Assembly: GCA_035541935.1 (NCBI GenBank)
Contig: DATKMJ010000033.1
Location: 46,880-110,879 of the forward strand
From: Candidatus Binatia bacterium
GTDB taxonomy: Bacteria > Vulcanimicrobiota > Vulcanimicrobiia > Vulcanimicrobiales > Vulcanimicrobiaceae
Reading direction: 5' to 3'
DNA: 64,000 nt
In this document: in pieces, positions 36,320-44,902 of the stretch
How the letters are laid out: the number at the start of each line of letters is the position of its first letter
Position numbering within the stretch: the stretch's first letter is position 1
Program-made: the position numbers and the translations under genes
The notes under the pieces: model-generated
Told to the model about the DNA's origin: nothing
The model's database searches: none
Seen by the model: only the letters and a program-made list of their open reading frames with translations

Positions 36320-37600
36320 ATGGCTCGCTCCATCCGCGCTGCCGCGGTGCAGCTTCGAGCGCACGACCGCGCCGACTTCCGCGCATCGCTCGACCGCATC
36401 GTCGACGCCGTTCGAGCGGCGGCCGCGACCGCCGACCTCGTCGTGCTTCCCGAAGGAACGCTGCCCGGATACGTGCTCGGCGACGCGCCGATTGACGAGC
36501 GCGAGATCGCCGGCGCGATCGATAGGCTGCGGGAGGTGGCGACGCGCTCGCGGACGGTCATCGTCGCCGGCGCCGCGGTCGCCGCGCAAGGCGGCGTGCG
36601 AAATTCCGCCCTCGTCATCGATGCGGACGGGGCGCTCGCGGGGCGCGCCGATAAGTTCTTTCTCTGGCACTTCGACCGCCGCTGGTTCGCGCGCGGCGAG
36701 GATCTAGCGCCGATCGCGACGGCGATCGGCGTGCTCGGCGTCTTCGTCTGCGCGGACGGGCGCATTCCGACGATCGCGCGCGCGCTCGTCGACCGGGGAG
36801 CCGAGGTGCTCGTGATGCCGACCGCGTGGGTTACGAGCGGACGGGATCCCGACGCGCTCGAGAACGTTCAAGCCGATCTCCTCGCGCGAGTGCGCGCCTA
36901 CGAAAACGGCGTTCCGTTCGTTGCCGCAAACAAATGCGGAAGCGAGCTCGGGATGGTCGCCTATTGCGGCAAGAGTCAGATCGTCGACGCGAGCGGCGAG
37001 CGCCTGGCGATCGCAAGCCAGCACGACCCCGAAACGGTCGCGGCCCAGTTCGAGATCGCGGCGGCGAAGCCGCACCGGACGCCGATCCGGCCGATCGAGC
37101 GGCGCGCGAGCGAAACCCGCGCTCCCGTCCGCATCGCGATCTCCTTCGACGCGCTCCCTGCGGACATCGACGACCGGCTGCGGCTGCTCGACGATCGGTA
37201 CGCCCTCTCGCCGTCGGATCCGCAGCGTCTCTCCGCGCTCGATCGCGACGTTCCGCTCGCGCGCGTCGAGGACGGCGTCGTCCTCGATCCCGCGGGGCTC
37301 GTCGCATATCGGCGCGCCGGCTATCAATTGATCTGCTGGACGACCGATCTCGCCGCGCCGTGGTCGGAACGAATCGCTCGCGCGCGCGCGCTCGAGCTGC
37401 GCATCTATCTCGTCGTCTTCGACCGTCCCCGGCGGCGCGCGTTCGCGGTCGATCCCGACGGAGCGATCCTCGCGGGCACCTTCGACGGCTACCTGATCGC
37501 CGGCTTCGCGCTCGATCCTCGGCGCACGCTCCAGACGCTCGTCGCCCCCGGCACCGACGTGGCCGAGGGGCTGGAACGCGTGAGCGCGATCCTTACGTGA
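36320..37600 (+). CDS. Nitrilase-superfamily amidohydrolase with degenerate second half
   Basis: A 426-residue protein. Residues 1 to about 255 form a carbon-nitrogen hydrolase domain with all three catalytic residues: Glu in VVLPEGTLPGY, Lys in DKFFLWHF and Cys in GVFVCADGRIPT. The rest (about 275-426) resembles a shrunken second nitrilase-like half: LEDGVVLDPAG, ARALELRIYLVVF, DPDGAILAGTFDGYLIAGF, and the D-P-R-R-x-L-Q end. The catalytic Lys and Cys are absent there. Two-half proteins of this kind occur in some amidases and NAD synthetase-like proteins. Substrate unknown. The stop overlaps the next gene. Confidence 0.75.
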   Translation: MARSIRAAAVQLRAHDRADFRASLDRIVDAVRAAAATADLVVLPEGTLPGYVLGDAPIDEREIAGAIDRLREVATRSRTVIVAGAAVAAQGGVRNSALVIDADGALAGRADKFFLWHFDRRWFARGEDLAPIATAIGVLGVFVCADGRIPTIARALVDRGAEVLVMPTAWVTSGRDPDALENVQADLLARVRAYENGVPFVAANKCGSELGMVAYCGKSQIVDASGERLAIASQHDPETVAAQFEIAAAKPHRTPIRPIERRASETRAPVRIAISFDALPADIDDRLRLLDDRYALSPSDPQRLSALDRDVPLARVEDGVVLDPAGLVAYRRAGYQLICWTTDLAAPWSERIARARALELRIYLVVFDRPRRRAFAVDPDGAILAGTFDGYLIAGFALDPRRTLQTLVAPGTDVAEGLERVSAILT

Positions 37601-38139
37601 ACGAAGACGCGAGCGCGCCCGCGCGCGGCGGGAAACCGATCGTCTCGCTGCTGACGGCGATTCTCGCCGTCTTGGCGGCGCTCGGAACGCTCTTCGCCCA
37701 CCATCGGTCGATCTCGGCGCTCGCCGTCAAGAACGCAGCGATCCTGGCGCAAGCGCGCGCGAGCGACACGTACAACTCCTACGAGTCCAAGCAGATCCGG
37801 TACAATATCTACCGCGCGCTGCTCGCGAGCGATCTCGTGCGCGGCGCCGAGACGAAGGCTCGGTTGACGGCGGTCGCCGAGCAGGAGCACGGCTCGTCAC
37901 CCGCGGTGCTCGAGAAGGCTCGCGCGCTCGAGGATCAATCCGTCCGCGACGACGAGCGCTCCGAAACAATTCTCAAATCCTACGAGACCCTGCAGTTCGC
38001 AACGACGGCCTTTCAGATCGCCATCGTGCTCGTCTCGATCTCGGCATTTGCGGGAACTCGCCTCATCCTGCCGCTCGGGTGCGTCCTGAGCGGCGTCGGG
38101 CTCGTCCTCTTCCTTGCGGGTCTGCTGCAGAGCCGTTAG
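37597..38139 (+). CDS. DUF4337-family membrane protein
   Basis: A 180-residue protein, GTG start overlapping the nitrilase stop. It has one N-terminal membrane helix (IVSLLTAILAVLAALGTLFA), a long charged coiled-coil middle (NSYESKQIRYNIYRALLASD; HGSSPAVLEKARALEDQSV) and two C-terminal helices (TTAFQIAIVLVSISAFAG; LPLGCVLSGVGLVLFLAG). This matches the DUF4337 family, whose role is unknown. The overlap on both sides ties it to a run of co-directional genes from the nitrilase to the glycosidase. Confidence 0.7.
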   Translation: MNEDASAPARGGKPIVSLLTAILAVLAALGTLFAHHRSISALAVKNAAILAQARASDTYNSYESKQIRYNIYRALLASDLVRGAETKARLTAVAEQEHGSSPAVLEKARALEDQSVRDDERSETILKSYETLQFATTAFQIAIVLVSISAFAGTRLILPLGCVLSGVGLVLFLAGLLQSR

Positions 38140-39367
38140 GGCGGCGGCGCTCGCCGCCGCCCTGCTCGCCTTCACCGGGGCCGCCGCGCGAAATCAGCCG
38201 GCGCATCTTGCGACCGGCCGGATCGCGACGACCTCGTGGCCCTACCTTCCCGGAAGCCTGATCCCGCTGCGCGTCAACGGATTCAATCCGCCGTATTACT
38301 CGGTGCTGCTCGGTCCGGGAAGCCTCTCGAGCGACGGATCGTACGAGATTCCCTCGGGCGCCTCCGGAACGGCGTTCCTCGTCGCCGGCAATACGACCGG
38401 ACTCGCGGCGACGAAACTGCGAATCGCGCCGCCGCCGCCGCTCGATCGGCCGCTGCTCGTCGTCGCCTCGTACGACGACGGCTTGATATTCCACGACGGA
38501 CTCGATTTTGCGGTGCGCGGCGTTCTCGCCACCGGCGGAACGCCGGCCGACGCCGCGGTCGATCGATCCGGGAAGATCGCTGCCGCCGACACGCAAGGCT
38601 CTTCGCTCACGCTCGCAACGCTCGCCTCGTGGAGCGTCACGCGCGTCGACGGCGTCGTGCTCGGCGACGAGATCGCGATCGACTCGACGACGCAGGCCGT
38701 TTTCGTCACCGATCGGGACTCGAACGGAAGCGGCGCGCTGACGCGGGTGGATGCCGCCGGAAGCGTCGCGCGCGTGGCGACCGGCGCGACCGCCGAGGGC
38801 CTGGCGATCGACGAGCGCCGCGGGCTCGTCTACGTCGCCAACGCGAACGACGGGACGATTGCGGTCGTCGACGGACGTTCGATGCGCGTGCTGCGCAGGT
38901 TCCACGCCGTCGACCGGATCTTCTCGCTCGCGCTCTCGCCGGACGGCAATCGGCTCTACGGAGTCTCGAATGAGAGCACCGGCTCGCCGTTCGGTGCGGC
39001 CGGGTCGGCCGTCGCGATCGCGCTGCGCGGTCCGTCGCCGCGAATCGTCGCTCGCAGCCCCGACCTCGACTTTCCGCTCGGCGTCGCGCTCGATCCCCGC
39101 ACGGCCACGCTCTTCGTTACCGACGAATCGCGCAACGTGGTCGACGTCCTCGACGCGGGCACGCTTCGGCCGAGGCGCGCGCCCCTGCGAACGTGCGCGA
39201 CGCCGTGGAAGCCCACGCTCGATCCGGAGAGCGAGCGGCTTTACGTACCCTGCGCGGGATCGAACGCGATCGATGCGTTCGATCTGCGGACGCTGCGGCG
39301 CGTGCCGCGAGCCCCGTTCGCGACCGGGAGTTATCCGCTCGCGGTCGCAATATGGCATCCGAGATGA
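38114..39367 (+). CDS. Secreted YVTN-type beta-propeller protein
   Basis: About 417 residues, overlapping the DUF4337 end. An N-terminal hydrophobic segment (AAALAAALLAFTGAAA) looks like a signal peptide. The rest has propeller units typical of the YVTN family: LAIDERRGLVYVANANDGT, FSLALSPDGNRLYGVSN, GVALDPRTATLFVTDESRN and LDPESERLYVPCAGSNA. These are also seen in surface-layer and quinoprotein-like proteins. The TTG 38114 start is the only conventional one and lies inside the preceding gene without a clear ribosome site, so the true start is uncertain. The stop overlaps the glycosidase ATG. Confidence 0.78.
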   Translation: MRVCCRAVRAAALAAALLAFTGAAARNQPAHLATGRIATTSWPYLPGSLIPLRVNGFNPPYYSVLLGPGSLSSDGSYEIPSGASGTAFLVAGNTTGLAATKLRIAPPPPLDRPLLVVASYDDGLIFHDGLDFAVRGVLATGGTPADAAVDRSGKIAAADTQGSSLTLATLASWSVTRVDGVVLGDEIAIDSTTQAVFVTDRDSNGSGALTRVDAAGSVARVATGATAEGLAIDERRGLVYVANANDGTIAVVDGRSMRVLRRFHAVDRIFSLALSPDGNRLYGVSNESTGSPFGAAGSAVAIALRGPSPRIVARSPDLDFPLGVALDPRTATLFVTDESRNVVDVLDAGTLRPRRAPLRTCATPWKPTLDPESERLYVPCAGSNAIDAFDLRTLRRVPRAPFATGSYPLAVAIWHPR

Positions 39368-41475
39368 AGCGGATCGCTGCGACCGCACTCTTCGTTCTCG
39401 CGACGACGTTCGCGGCGCGCGCGGATCAACTGCCGGCGCGTATCGCCCCGAGCCCACCGTTTCCGCGAATTCTCCAGCAAGCGCCGACGGTCGAGCCGAT
39501 CGCTCCCGGAATCGAGTACGGCGAGTATCAGCTCGTCACCGCGGCCGGCCCGTTGAGCGTCCACGTGATCGCGATCGCGCCCCACCGCGACGACGTGCGC
39601 ATCGAGAGCGTGCTCGCGAGCGACGCGCTCGCGTCGCGCGGCGAGACCGTCGGTGCGATGGCGCAGCGGACCCGCGCGGTCGCCGGGATCAACGGCGACT
39701 ACTTCGATATCGGCAACACGAACCGGCCGCAGAACATCGTCGTCCGCAACGGCGCGCTCCTGCAACTACCGACGAAGCGCTACGCGCTTGCGATCGGCCG
39801 CGACGGCATGCCGCACATCGCGCAGTTTACGTTCTCCGGCGAGCTCGACATCGACCAGCGCACGATGCCGCTCGACGGCGTCGAGGTGCTCCCGCCGCCG
39901 GGCGGCGGCCTCTCGCTCGTCACGCCGGAGTTCGGTCGCGTGCGGCCGCTCGATAACGTCACCCTCGTCGGGCTCGCGCCGCTCGGCGGCACGCCGCCGT
40001 TCACGCGCTATCGCGTCACCGGCGTCGCCGACAACGGATCGCCGCAGCCGCCCGGCTACTATCTCGCGATCGGATTGAACGATTACGGCGTCGTCGGCGT
40101 CCCGGACGCCGGCGCGATCGTCGCCGCCGGCGGCGAGCTCACGCCGCTCGGCCTCGCAAACATGGAGACGGCGATCGGCGGAGGTCCGCTCATCCTGCAC
40201 GACGGCGCCTGGTACAACGACGACACCGGACCGAGCGGCAGAGAGTTTGCGAAACGAATTCCTTGCTCGGGCGTCGCGATTGCGCCCGACGGAAGGCTCT
40301 TTCTCATCGAGGTGGACGGGCGCCAGCGCGACGTCAGCGCCGGCCTGCTGCGGCCCGAATTCGCCGAGCTGATGCGATCGCTCGGCGCGACCGAAGGCAT
40401 GGCGCTCGACGGCGGAGGCTCCTCGACGATCGTCGTGCGCCGTCTCGGCGATAGCGATGCGGCCGTGGCGAACTCGCCATCCGACCGCATCGAACGCCCG
40501 GTGGGCGACGGTCTCTTCGTCTACAGCACCGCGCCCGTTGGGCCCCCGGTTCGCCTCGTCGCGCGGCCGAGCGCCGTCCGCGCGGTCGGAGGCGCCGAGG
40601 TGCCGTTGCGGATCGCGGCGGTAGACGCGGCGAACCACGTTGCCGCGCCCGCCGGAACGCTGCAGACGAGCGTCGTGCCGGCTTCGCTGGGGATCGTGCG
40701 CGACGGCGCGTTCGTCGCGCTCCGTCCCGGTACCGGACGACTGCTCCTGCGCGAAGATCGCCTCAAAGGCGACGTGCCGATCGAGGTCGCGGCTTCGCCC
40801 GCTCGCAGTAAGATTGCGCCGGCGCGACCGAACGTGGAGGCGAACGCGACGATCCCGCTCGCCGCGAAAGCCTACGACGCGGATGGCTATGCGCTCGCCC
40901 TTCCCGCGCAGTTGCAATGGAGCGCGACCGGCGGAACGATCGACGGGCGAGGCTTCTATCGAGCGGGCTCGCACAATGCGAACGTCGCCGTGCGAATCGG
41001 CGACACCGTCGCCACGGCTCGCGTGACCGTCGGCTCGCACGAGGTTCCGCTCGCATTCGCCGATCGCGCGCACTTCGTCACGATTCCGCACGGCGGACAG
41101 GGATCGCTGGTCAACGACGCCGGCTGCGACGGTTGCCTAAAGCTGGCCTTCTCCTTCAGCCCCGGCGAGCGCGCCGCTTACGCGATGAGCGACCTCGCGC
41201 TGCCGCCCGATACGATCGGCGTCTCGTTCGACCTCCAAGACGACGGCAGCGAAGCGCGCCTTCGCGTCGCGGTGCGCAACGACATCAACGAAGAGACGCT
41301 GCTCGACGCGACGCAGCTCGGAACGCCTGGCTGGCGCAACGTCGTCGTCCGCTTCCCTGCCGACACCGAAGGGAAGCGGCTAACCGCGATCTACGTTCTG
41401 CCCGCCCGAGGGCTCGAGCTCTCCGAGGGCAGCTTCGTCCTGCGAAACGTGCGGGCGATCGTCGCCGGCCAGTAG
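39364..41475 (+). CDS. Phosphodiester glycosidase (NAGPA/DUF2233) with C-terminal beta domains
   Basis: A 703-residue secreted protein. After a signal peptide, the NAGPA-like domain runs to about residue 400, with RTRAVAGINGDYFDIG, GGGPLILHDG, DGRLFLIEVDG and EGMALDGGGSSTIVV, the highly conserved LDGGGSST end. Human NAGPA uncovers mannose-6-phosphate; bacterial homologues act on surface polysaccharides. The C-terminal 300 residues are Ig-like beta sheets and perhaps a carbohydrate-binding domain. ATG 39364 overlaps the preceding TGA. Its 3' end overlaps the convergent gene by 96 bp. Confidence 0.85.
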   Translation: MKRIAATALFVLATTFAARADQLPARIAPSPPFPRILQQAPTVEPIAPGIEYGEYQLVTAAGPLSVHVIAIAPHRDDVRIESVLASDALASRGETVGAMAQRTRAVAGINGDYFDIGNTNRPQNIVVRNGALLQLPTKRYALAIGRDGMPHIAQFTFSGELDIDQRTMPLDGVEVLPPPGGGLSLVTPEFGRVRPLDNVTLVGLAPLGGTPPFTRYRVTGVADNGSPQPPGYYLAIGLNDYGVVGVPDAGAIVAAGGELTPLGLANMETAIGGGPLILHDGAWYNDDTGPSGREFAKRIPCSGVAIAPDGRLFLIEVDGRQRDVSAGLLRPEFAELMRSLGATEGMALDGGGSSTIVVRRLGDSDAAVANSPSDRIERPVGDGLFVYSTAPVGPPVRLVARPSAVRAVGGAEVPLRIAAVDAANHVAAPAGTLQTSVVPASLGIVRDGAFVALRPGTGRLLLREDRLKGDVPIEVAASPARSKIAPARPNVEANATIPLAAKAYDADGYALALPAQLQWSATGGTIDGRGFYRAGSHNANVAVRIGDTVATARVTVGSHEVPLAFADRAHFVTIPHGGQGSLVNDAGCDGCLKLAFSFSPGERAAYAMSDLALPPDTIGVSFDLQDDGSEARLRVAVRNDINEETLLDATQLGTPGWRNVVVRFPADTEGKRLTAIYVLPARGLELSEGSFVLRNVRAIVAGQ

Positions 41476-42378
41476 CGCGCGCCGCGAAGCGACGAGCGTT
41501 ACGAGCCCGCCGCCGACGAGCAGCGCGCCGATCGCCGTCGCGAAGAGGTTGGGCGCCGCGAGAATCTCGACGCCCGGATAGCTCGCGACCGTCGCGCGCA
41601 ACGAGAGTCCGCCGGCGATAACCGCGTTGCCGCCCGCGCTCAACCCAATCGCATGCGCCAACGGCCGCTCGTTCTCGTCGTCGACGGCAAAGAGCACCGC
41701 CGGCTCGCCGATTGCGCCGCCGCGCAGCATCGCGGATTGCGCGGCGTTGAAGAGAACGGCCTTCACGACGCGGCGCGCCGCCGGAACGTTGAACGAGTCG
41801 TAGGGCAAGTTGATCCCCGCGATCGTTTGACGGTGCACCATCATCAGCACCGGCGACAGGAAGACCGTGCCGGTCGGCTGCGTGATCGTGAGGCGGCTGC
41901 CGCGCGCGTCGCGCGCTTCGACGAATGCCACGTCGCGCTGGAACGTACGCAGGATGAAGTTGCCGACGTCGCGCCGCCGCTCGCCGATCGCGACGCTGCC
42001 GGCGGACCGCTCGAGGCTCACCGTCGTCGTCTGCGTGCCGGCTTGCGCGTATGGAAAGGCGAAGACTCCGAGCCCCTCGACGCGGATGCGCGCTCCCGGC
42101 GCGCCGATCGCCATCTGATCGTCGGGGGCGAAGAGACCGTGCACGATCCCCGCAAATCCGGCTACCACGGCTCCGGCGACGATCGCGATCGTCGCGACGC
42201 GAGCCCGCGCGTGCCTGGTTCGCTTGACGGCTCGCCGGCCCGCTGCGACGGCAACGACGAGGAGTGCGCAGAGCGCGACGTTATACCAGCCGGCGTGGTA
42301 GACCGGTTGACCGGGGAGAACGATCTCGACAACGACCGCGACGATCGCAAGGATCGCCGCTACCGCCGCTTCGATCAA
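41380..42378 (-). CDS. Membrane protein paired with TlpA, possible ResB-like
   Basis: About 332 residues, TTG start overlapping the TlpA stop (TTGA). There are three membrane helices near the start (AAVAAILAIVAVVVEIVL; VALCALLVVAVAA; VATIAIVAGAVVAGFAGI), a soluble beta-rich middle (GARIRVEGLGVFAFPY, then RLTITQPTGTVFLSPVLMM) and one or two C-terminal helices. The overall layout (helices, a large periplasmic part, a helix) and the thioredoxin partner recall ResB/Ccs1 of cytochrome c maturation. The sequence match is weak and no ccsA is near. The last 32 codons are antisense to the glycosidase gene, so the true end may be shorter. Confidence 0.55.
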   Translation of the reverse strand: MIEAAVAAILAIVAVVVEIVLPGQPVYHAGWYNVALCALLVVAVAAGRRAVKRTRHARARVATIAIVAGAVVAGFAGIVHGLFAPDDQMAIGAPGARIRVEGLGVFAFPYAQAGTQTTTVSLERSAGSVAIGERRRDVGNFILRTFQRDVAFVEARDARGSRLTITQPTGTVFLSPVLMMVHRQTIAGINLPYDSFNVPAARRVVKAVLFNAAQSAMLRGGAIGEPAVLFAVDDENERPLAHAIGLSAGGNAVIAGGLSLRATVASYPGVEILAAPNLFATAIGALLVGGGLVTLVASRRALLAGDDRPHVSQDEAALGELEPSGGQNVDRG

Positions 42379-42902
42379 TGCGTCTTCGCCACGGACGCGA
42401 CCGCCGTGCGCATCTGCTCGAACGTCAGCGCGCCGTCGAAGCTCAGCGCGACCGCCCCGCTGCGGTCGAGGAGGACCGTCGTCGGGAGTCCGGCGGCGGC
42501 GTACGTGCGTCCGTAACGCTCCCCGTCGTCGATCCAGATCGGAAACCGAATCCGAAGCGAGTCGGCGAAGGCTCGTGCGCGATCGGCCGATTCGCCCTCG
42601 TTGACGCCGACGACGACGAGCCCGTCGCGCTCGTAGTCGTTTGCGAGGCGCTGGAGATCGGGCATCTCGGCGCGGCACGGCGGACACCACGACGCCCACA
42701 GATTCATCAGCACGATGCGACCCCGGTATTGGTCGAGCGAGACCGAAGCGCCGCTATCGTCGCGCAGCGGGAATACCGGCGCGGGCCGGCCGACGAGGCC
42801 GACCGCCATGCCCGACCGCTGCGAAAAGAAGTACGGCGCGACGACGACGGTGCCGACGCCCAACGCCAGCGCGACGATCGCCCAGAGGATATAACGGGAC
42901 AT
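42375..42902 (-). CDS. TlpA/ResA-like membrane-anchored thioredoxin
   Basis: About 175 residues. One N-terminal membrane helix (ILWAIVALALGVGTVVVAPY) is followed by a periplasmic thioredoxin fold with LMNLWASWCPPCRAEMPDL (the CPPC active site of the ResA/TlpA group) and GLPTTVLLDRSG (cis-Pro). Such proteins reduce disulfides of apocytochrome c or of other periplasmic proteins. Start ATG 42902; ATG 42908 is also possible. It is transcribed divergently from folD, 61 bp apart, and is coupled to the membrane protein after it. Confidence 0.9.
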   Translation of the reverse strand: MSRYILWAIVALALGVGTVVVAPYFFSQRSGMAVGLVGRPAPVFPLRDDSGASVSLDQYRGRIVLMNLWASWCPPCRAEMPDLQRLANDYERDGLVVVGVNEGESADRARAFADSLRIRFPIWIDDGERYGRTYAAAGLPTTVLLDRSGAVALSFDGALTFEQMRTAVASVAKTH

Positions 42903-42963
42903 TCCCACCGCCTCTGCTGTGGGCGCTAGGTTCTCCTCCTCCGGCGACCGAAACGGCGACGGC

Positions 42964-43785
42964 GTGCCCGCCCGAATTCTCGATGGAAAGAGCCTCGCCG
43001 CCGAGCTGCGCGCCGATCTCGCCGCGCGCGCGACGGCGCTGCGCGAGCGCGGGATTCACCCCAAGCTCGTCATCGTCTTCGTGGGAGAGGACGAATCGAG
43101 CCGCGCCTACGTGCAGGCGCTCTCTCGGACCGGCACGCAGGTCGGCGTCGACGTCGTCGTCGATCAATTGCCCGCCGAGGCGACCGCAGCCGAAATCCGC
43201 GCGCGCTTGAACGAGCTGCGAACGGATCCGGCCGTGCACGGCGTGATGATCCAGCAGCCGCTTCCGCCGCATCTCTCGATGCGCGAGATCGCCGCCGCAA
43301 TTCCGCCCGAGAAAGACGTAGACGGCGCCAATCCGGCCGGCGGCGCGGTCCCCGCGACGCCCGCCGCCGTGATGCTGCTGCTCGAGCGCAGCCCGCATTG
43401 GCCGCTGCGCGGCCGCCGTGCCGTCGTCGTCGGACGATCGAACGTCGTCGGGAAGCCGGTCGCAATGCTGATGCTTGCGGCCGACGCGTCGGTGACGATC
43501 TTACACAGCAAATCGGGCGATCTGCGCCCGTATCTCAAGGACGCCGACGTCGTCGTCGCCGCCTCCGGCGTTCCGGGTTTGATTCGCGGCGGCGATCTCA
43601 AGCCGGGCGCGACGGTCGTCGACGTCGGCACCACCGTCGTCGGCGGCTCGCTGCAGGGGGACGTGGACTTCGAGAGTGCGCTCGAAATCGCCGGCGCGAT
43701 CACGCCGGTTCCCGGCGGCGTCGGGCCGGTGACGAACGTCGCGCTGCTGCGCAACGTCGTCGCGGCGGCCGAGCGCAGAGAGTGA
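42964..43785 (+). CDS. folD: FolD-like methylene-THF dehydrogenase, catalytic Lys replaced
   Basis: About 273 residues of the FolD family, which makes 10-formyl-THF from methylene-THF in two steps. It has MIQQPLPPHLS, PEKDVDGANPAG, GRSNVVGKPVAMLML and TPVPGGVGPVTNVALL. The catalytic motif is SRAYVQALSR. In the family the fourth residue after the Tyr is the Lys that drives the cyclohydrolase step (Lys54 in E. coli, Lys56 in human); here it is Leu53. The Gln of QQPLP and the Asp of DVDG are kept. It starts at GTG 42964; the frame opens at 42919, but GDRNGDG is not family-like. Confidence 0.85.
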   Translation: MPARILDGKSLAAELRADLAARATALRERGIHPKLVIVFVGEDESSRAYVQALSRTGTQVGVDVVVDQLPAEATAAEIRARLNELRTDPAVHGVMIQQPLPPHLSMREIAAAIPPEKDVDGANPAGGAVPATPAAVMLLLERSPHWPLRGRRAVVVGRSNVVGKPVAMLMLAADASVTILHSKSGDLRPYLKDADVVVAASGVPGLIRGGDLKPGATVVDVGTTVVGGSLQGDVDFESALEIAGAITPVPGGVGPVTNVALLRNVVAAAERRE

Positions 43786-44264
43786 CGACCGCAGTCGAGT
43801 TCCGGCACGCGATGCGCCACGTTCCGACGGGAGTGACGGTCGTGACGTCGCTGAAGGACGGCGAGCCCCGCGGGATCACGGTCAACGCCTTCGCGAGCGT
43901 CTCGCTCGATCCGCCGTCGCTCCTGATCTGCGTCAATCGCGAGGCGCGCAGTTATCTCTTTATCGCAACCTCGCGCATCTTCTGCGTCAACGTGCTCGCC
44001 GGGAATCAGCGCGCGCTCGCCGAGCACTTTTCGGGGAAGGTGCGCGAGCGGCAGTTCGCCGAGATAGCCTACACGGTCGGCGCGACCGGAGCGCCCGTGC
44101 TCGCCGACGCGATCGCGCACTTCGACTGCGAACTCGCCAACGAGTACAAACTGGGCTCGCACTCGATCCTCGTCGGCCACGTTCTCTCGTGCGGAGCCCG
44201 TCCGGGATCGCCGCTCGGCTATTTCAACGGCGGCTTTCACGACTTCGGAATCCACGTGGATTGA
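43782..44264 (+). CDS. Flavin reductase-like protein (FMN split-barrel)
   Basis: About 160 residues. VTVVTSLKDGEPRGITVNAFASVSLDPPSLLICV is the hallmark of the flavin-reductase-like split-barrel family (here seen in pieces: TGVTVVTS, GITVNAF, SLDPPSLLICV), followed by FCVNVLAGNQ and GHVLSC. They supply reduced FMN to monooxygenases or reduce flavins with NAD(P)H. A GTG start overlaps the folD TGA and the stop overlaps the MBL TTG, so the folD to thpR block is one translationally coupled run. The partner enzyme is not evident. Confidence 0.88.
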   Translation: MTTAVEFRHAMRHVPTGVTVVTSLKDGEPRGITVNAFASVSLDPPSLLICVNREARSYLFIATSRIFCVNVLAGNQRALAEHFSGKVRERQFAEIAYTVGATGAPVLADAIAHFDCELANEYKLGSHSILVGHVLSCGARPGSPLGYFNGGFHDFGIHVD

Positions 44265-44902
44265 TCGCGCACACCTTTGCGGCCGGACCGCTCGACTGCA
44301 ACTGCACGATCCTCGCAGACGAGGCGAGCCACGAGGCGATCGTCGTCGACGGGGGCGACGGCGTCGACGAGGTCGTCGCCTGGCTGCAGCGCAACGGATT
44401 CAAAGCGACGTACCTGCTGCATACGCACGCGCACATCGACCACATCGGCGACCTCGGACGGCTGCGCGAGCAGACCGGAGGCAGCGGGCTGCTCCATCCG
44501 GCCGATCTGCCGCTCTACTCGACGCTGGCGCTACAGGCGCGGTGGATCGGCCTCGCGCACGTCCCAGCGGTCGTCCCCCTCGACGGCGAGCTGCGCGACG
44601 GCGATCGCTTCCAACTCGGATCGCTGCGCTGCGCCGTGCTCCACACGCCGGGCCACACGCCCGGAAGCGTCTGCTTCGAAATCGACGACGGCAAGAGCAC
44701 CACGCTCCTCACCGGCGACACGCTCTTCGCCGGATCGATCGGGCGCTGGGACCTCGGCGGAACCTCGATGGCCGACATCGTTCGCTCGATCGAGACGAAA
44801 CTATTGCCGTATCCCGATGCGACGCCGGTGATTCCCGGGCACGGAGAGTTCACGACGATCGGGATCGAGCGCGGCTCGAACCCATACCTCGTCAATGGCT
44901 GA
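44261..44902 (+). CDS. Metallo-beta-lactamase-fold hydrolase (glyoxalase II-like)
   Basis: About 213 residues, TTG start overlapping the preceding TGA. The zinc motif is THAHIDHIGD (H-x-H-x-D-H), followed by LHTPGHTPGS (His), LLTGDTLF (Asp) and VIPGHGEFT (His). This set is complete for a two-metal MBL enzyme. The group contains hydroxyacylglutathione hydrolase-like and unknown thioesterases. The usual GloB C-terminal substrate domain is missing, so the true thioester is not known. Confidence 0.88.
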   Translation: MIAHTFAAGPLDCNCTILADEASHEAIVVDGGDGVDEVVAWLQRNGFKATYLLHTHAHIDHIGDLGRLREQTGGSGLLHPADLPLYSTLALQARWIGLAHVPAVVPLDGELRDGDRFQLGSLRCAVLHTPGHTPGSVCFEIDDGKSTTLLTGDTLFAGSIGRWDLGGTSMADIVRSIETKLLPYPDATPVIPGHGEFTTIGIERGSNPYLVNG

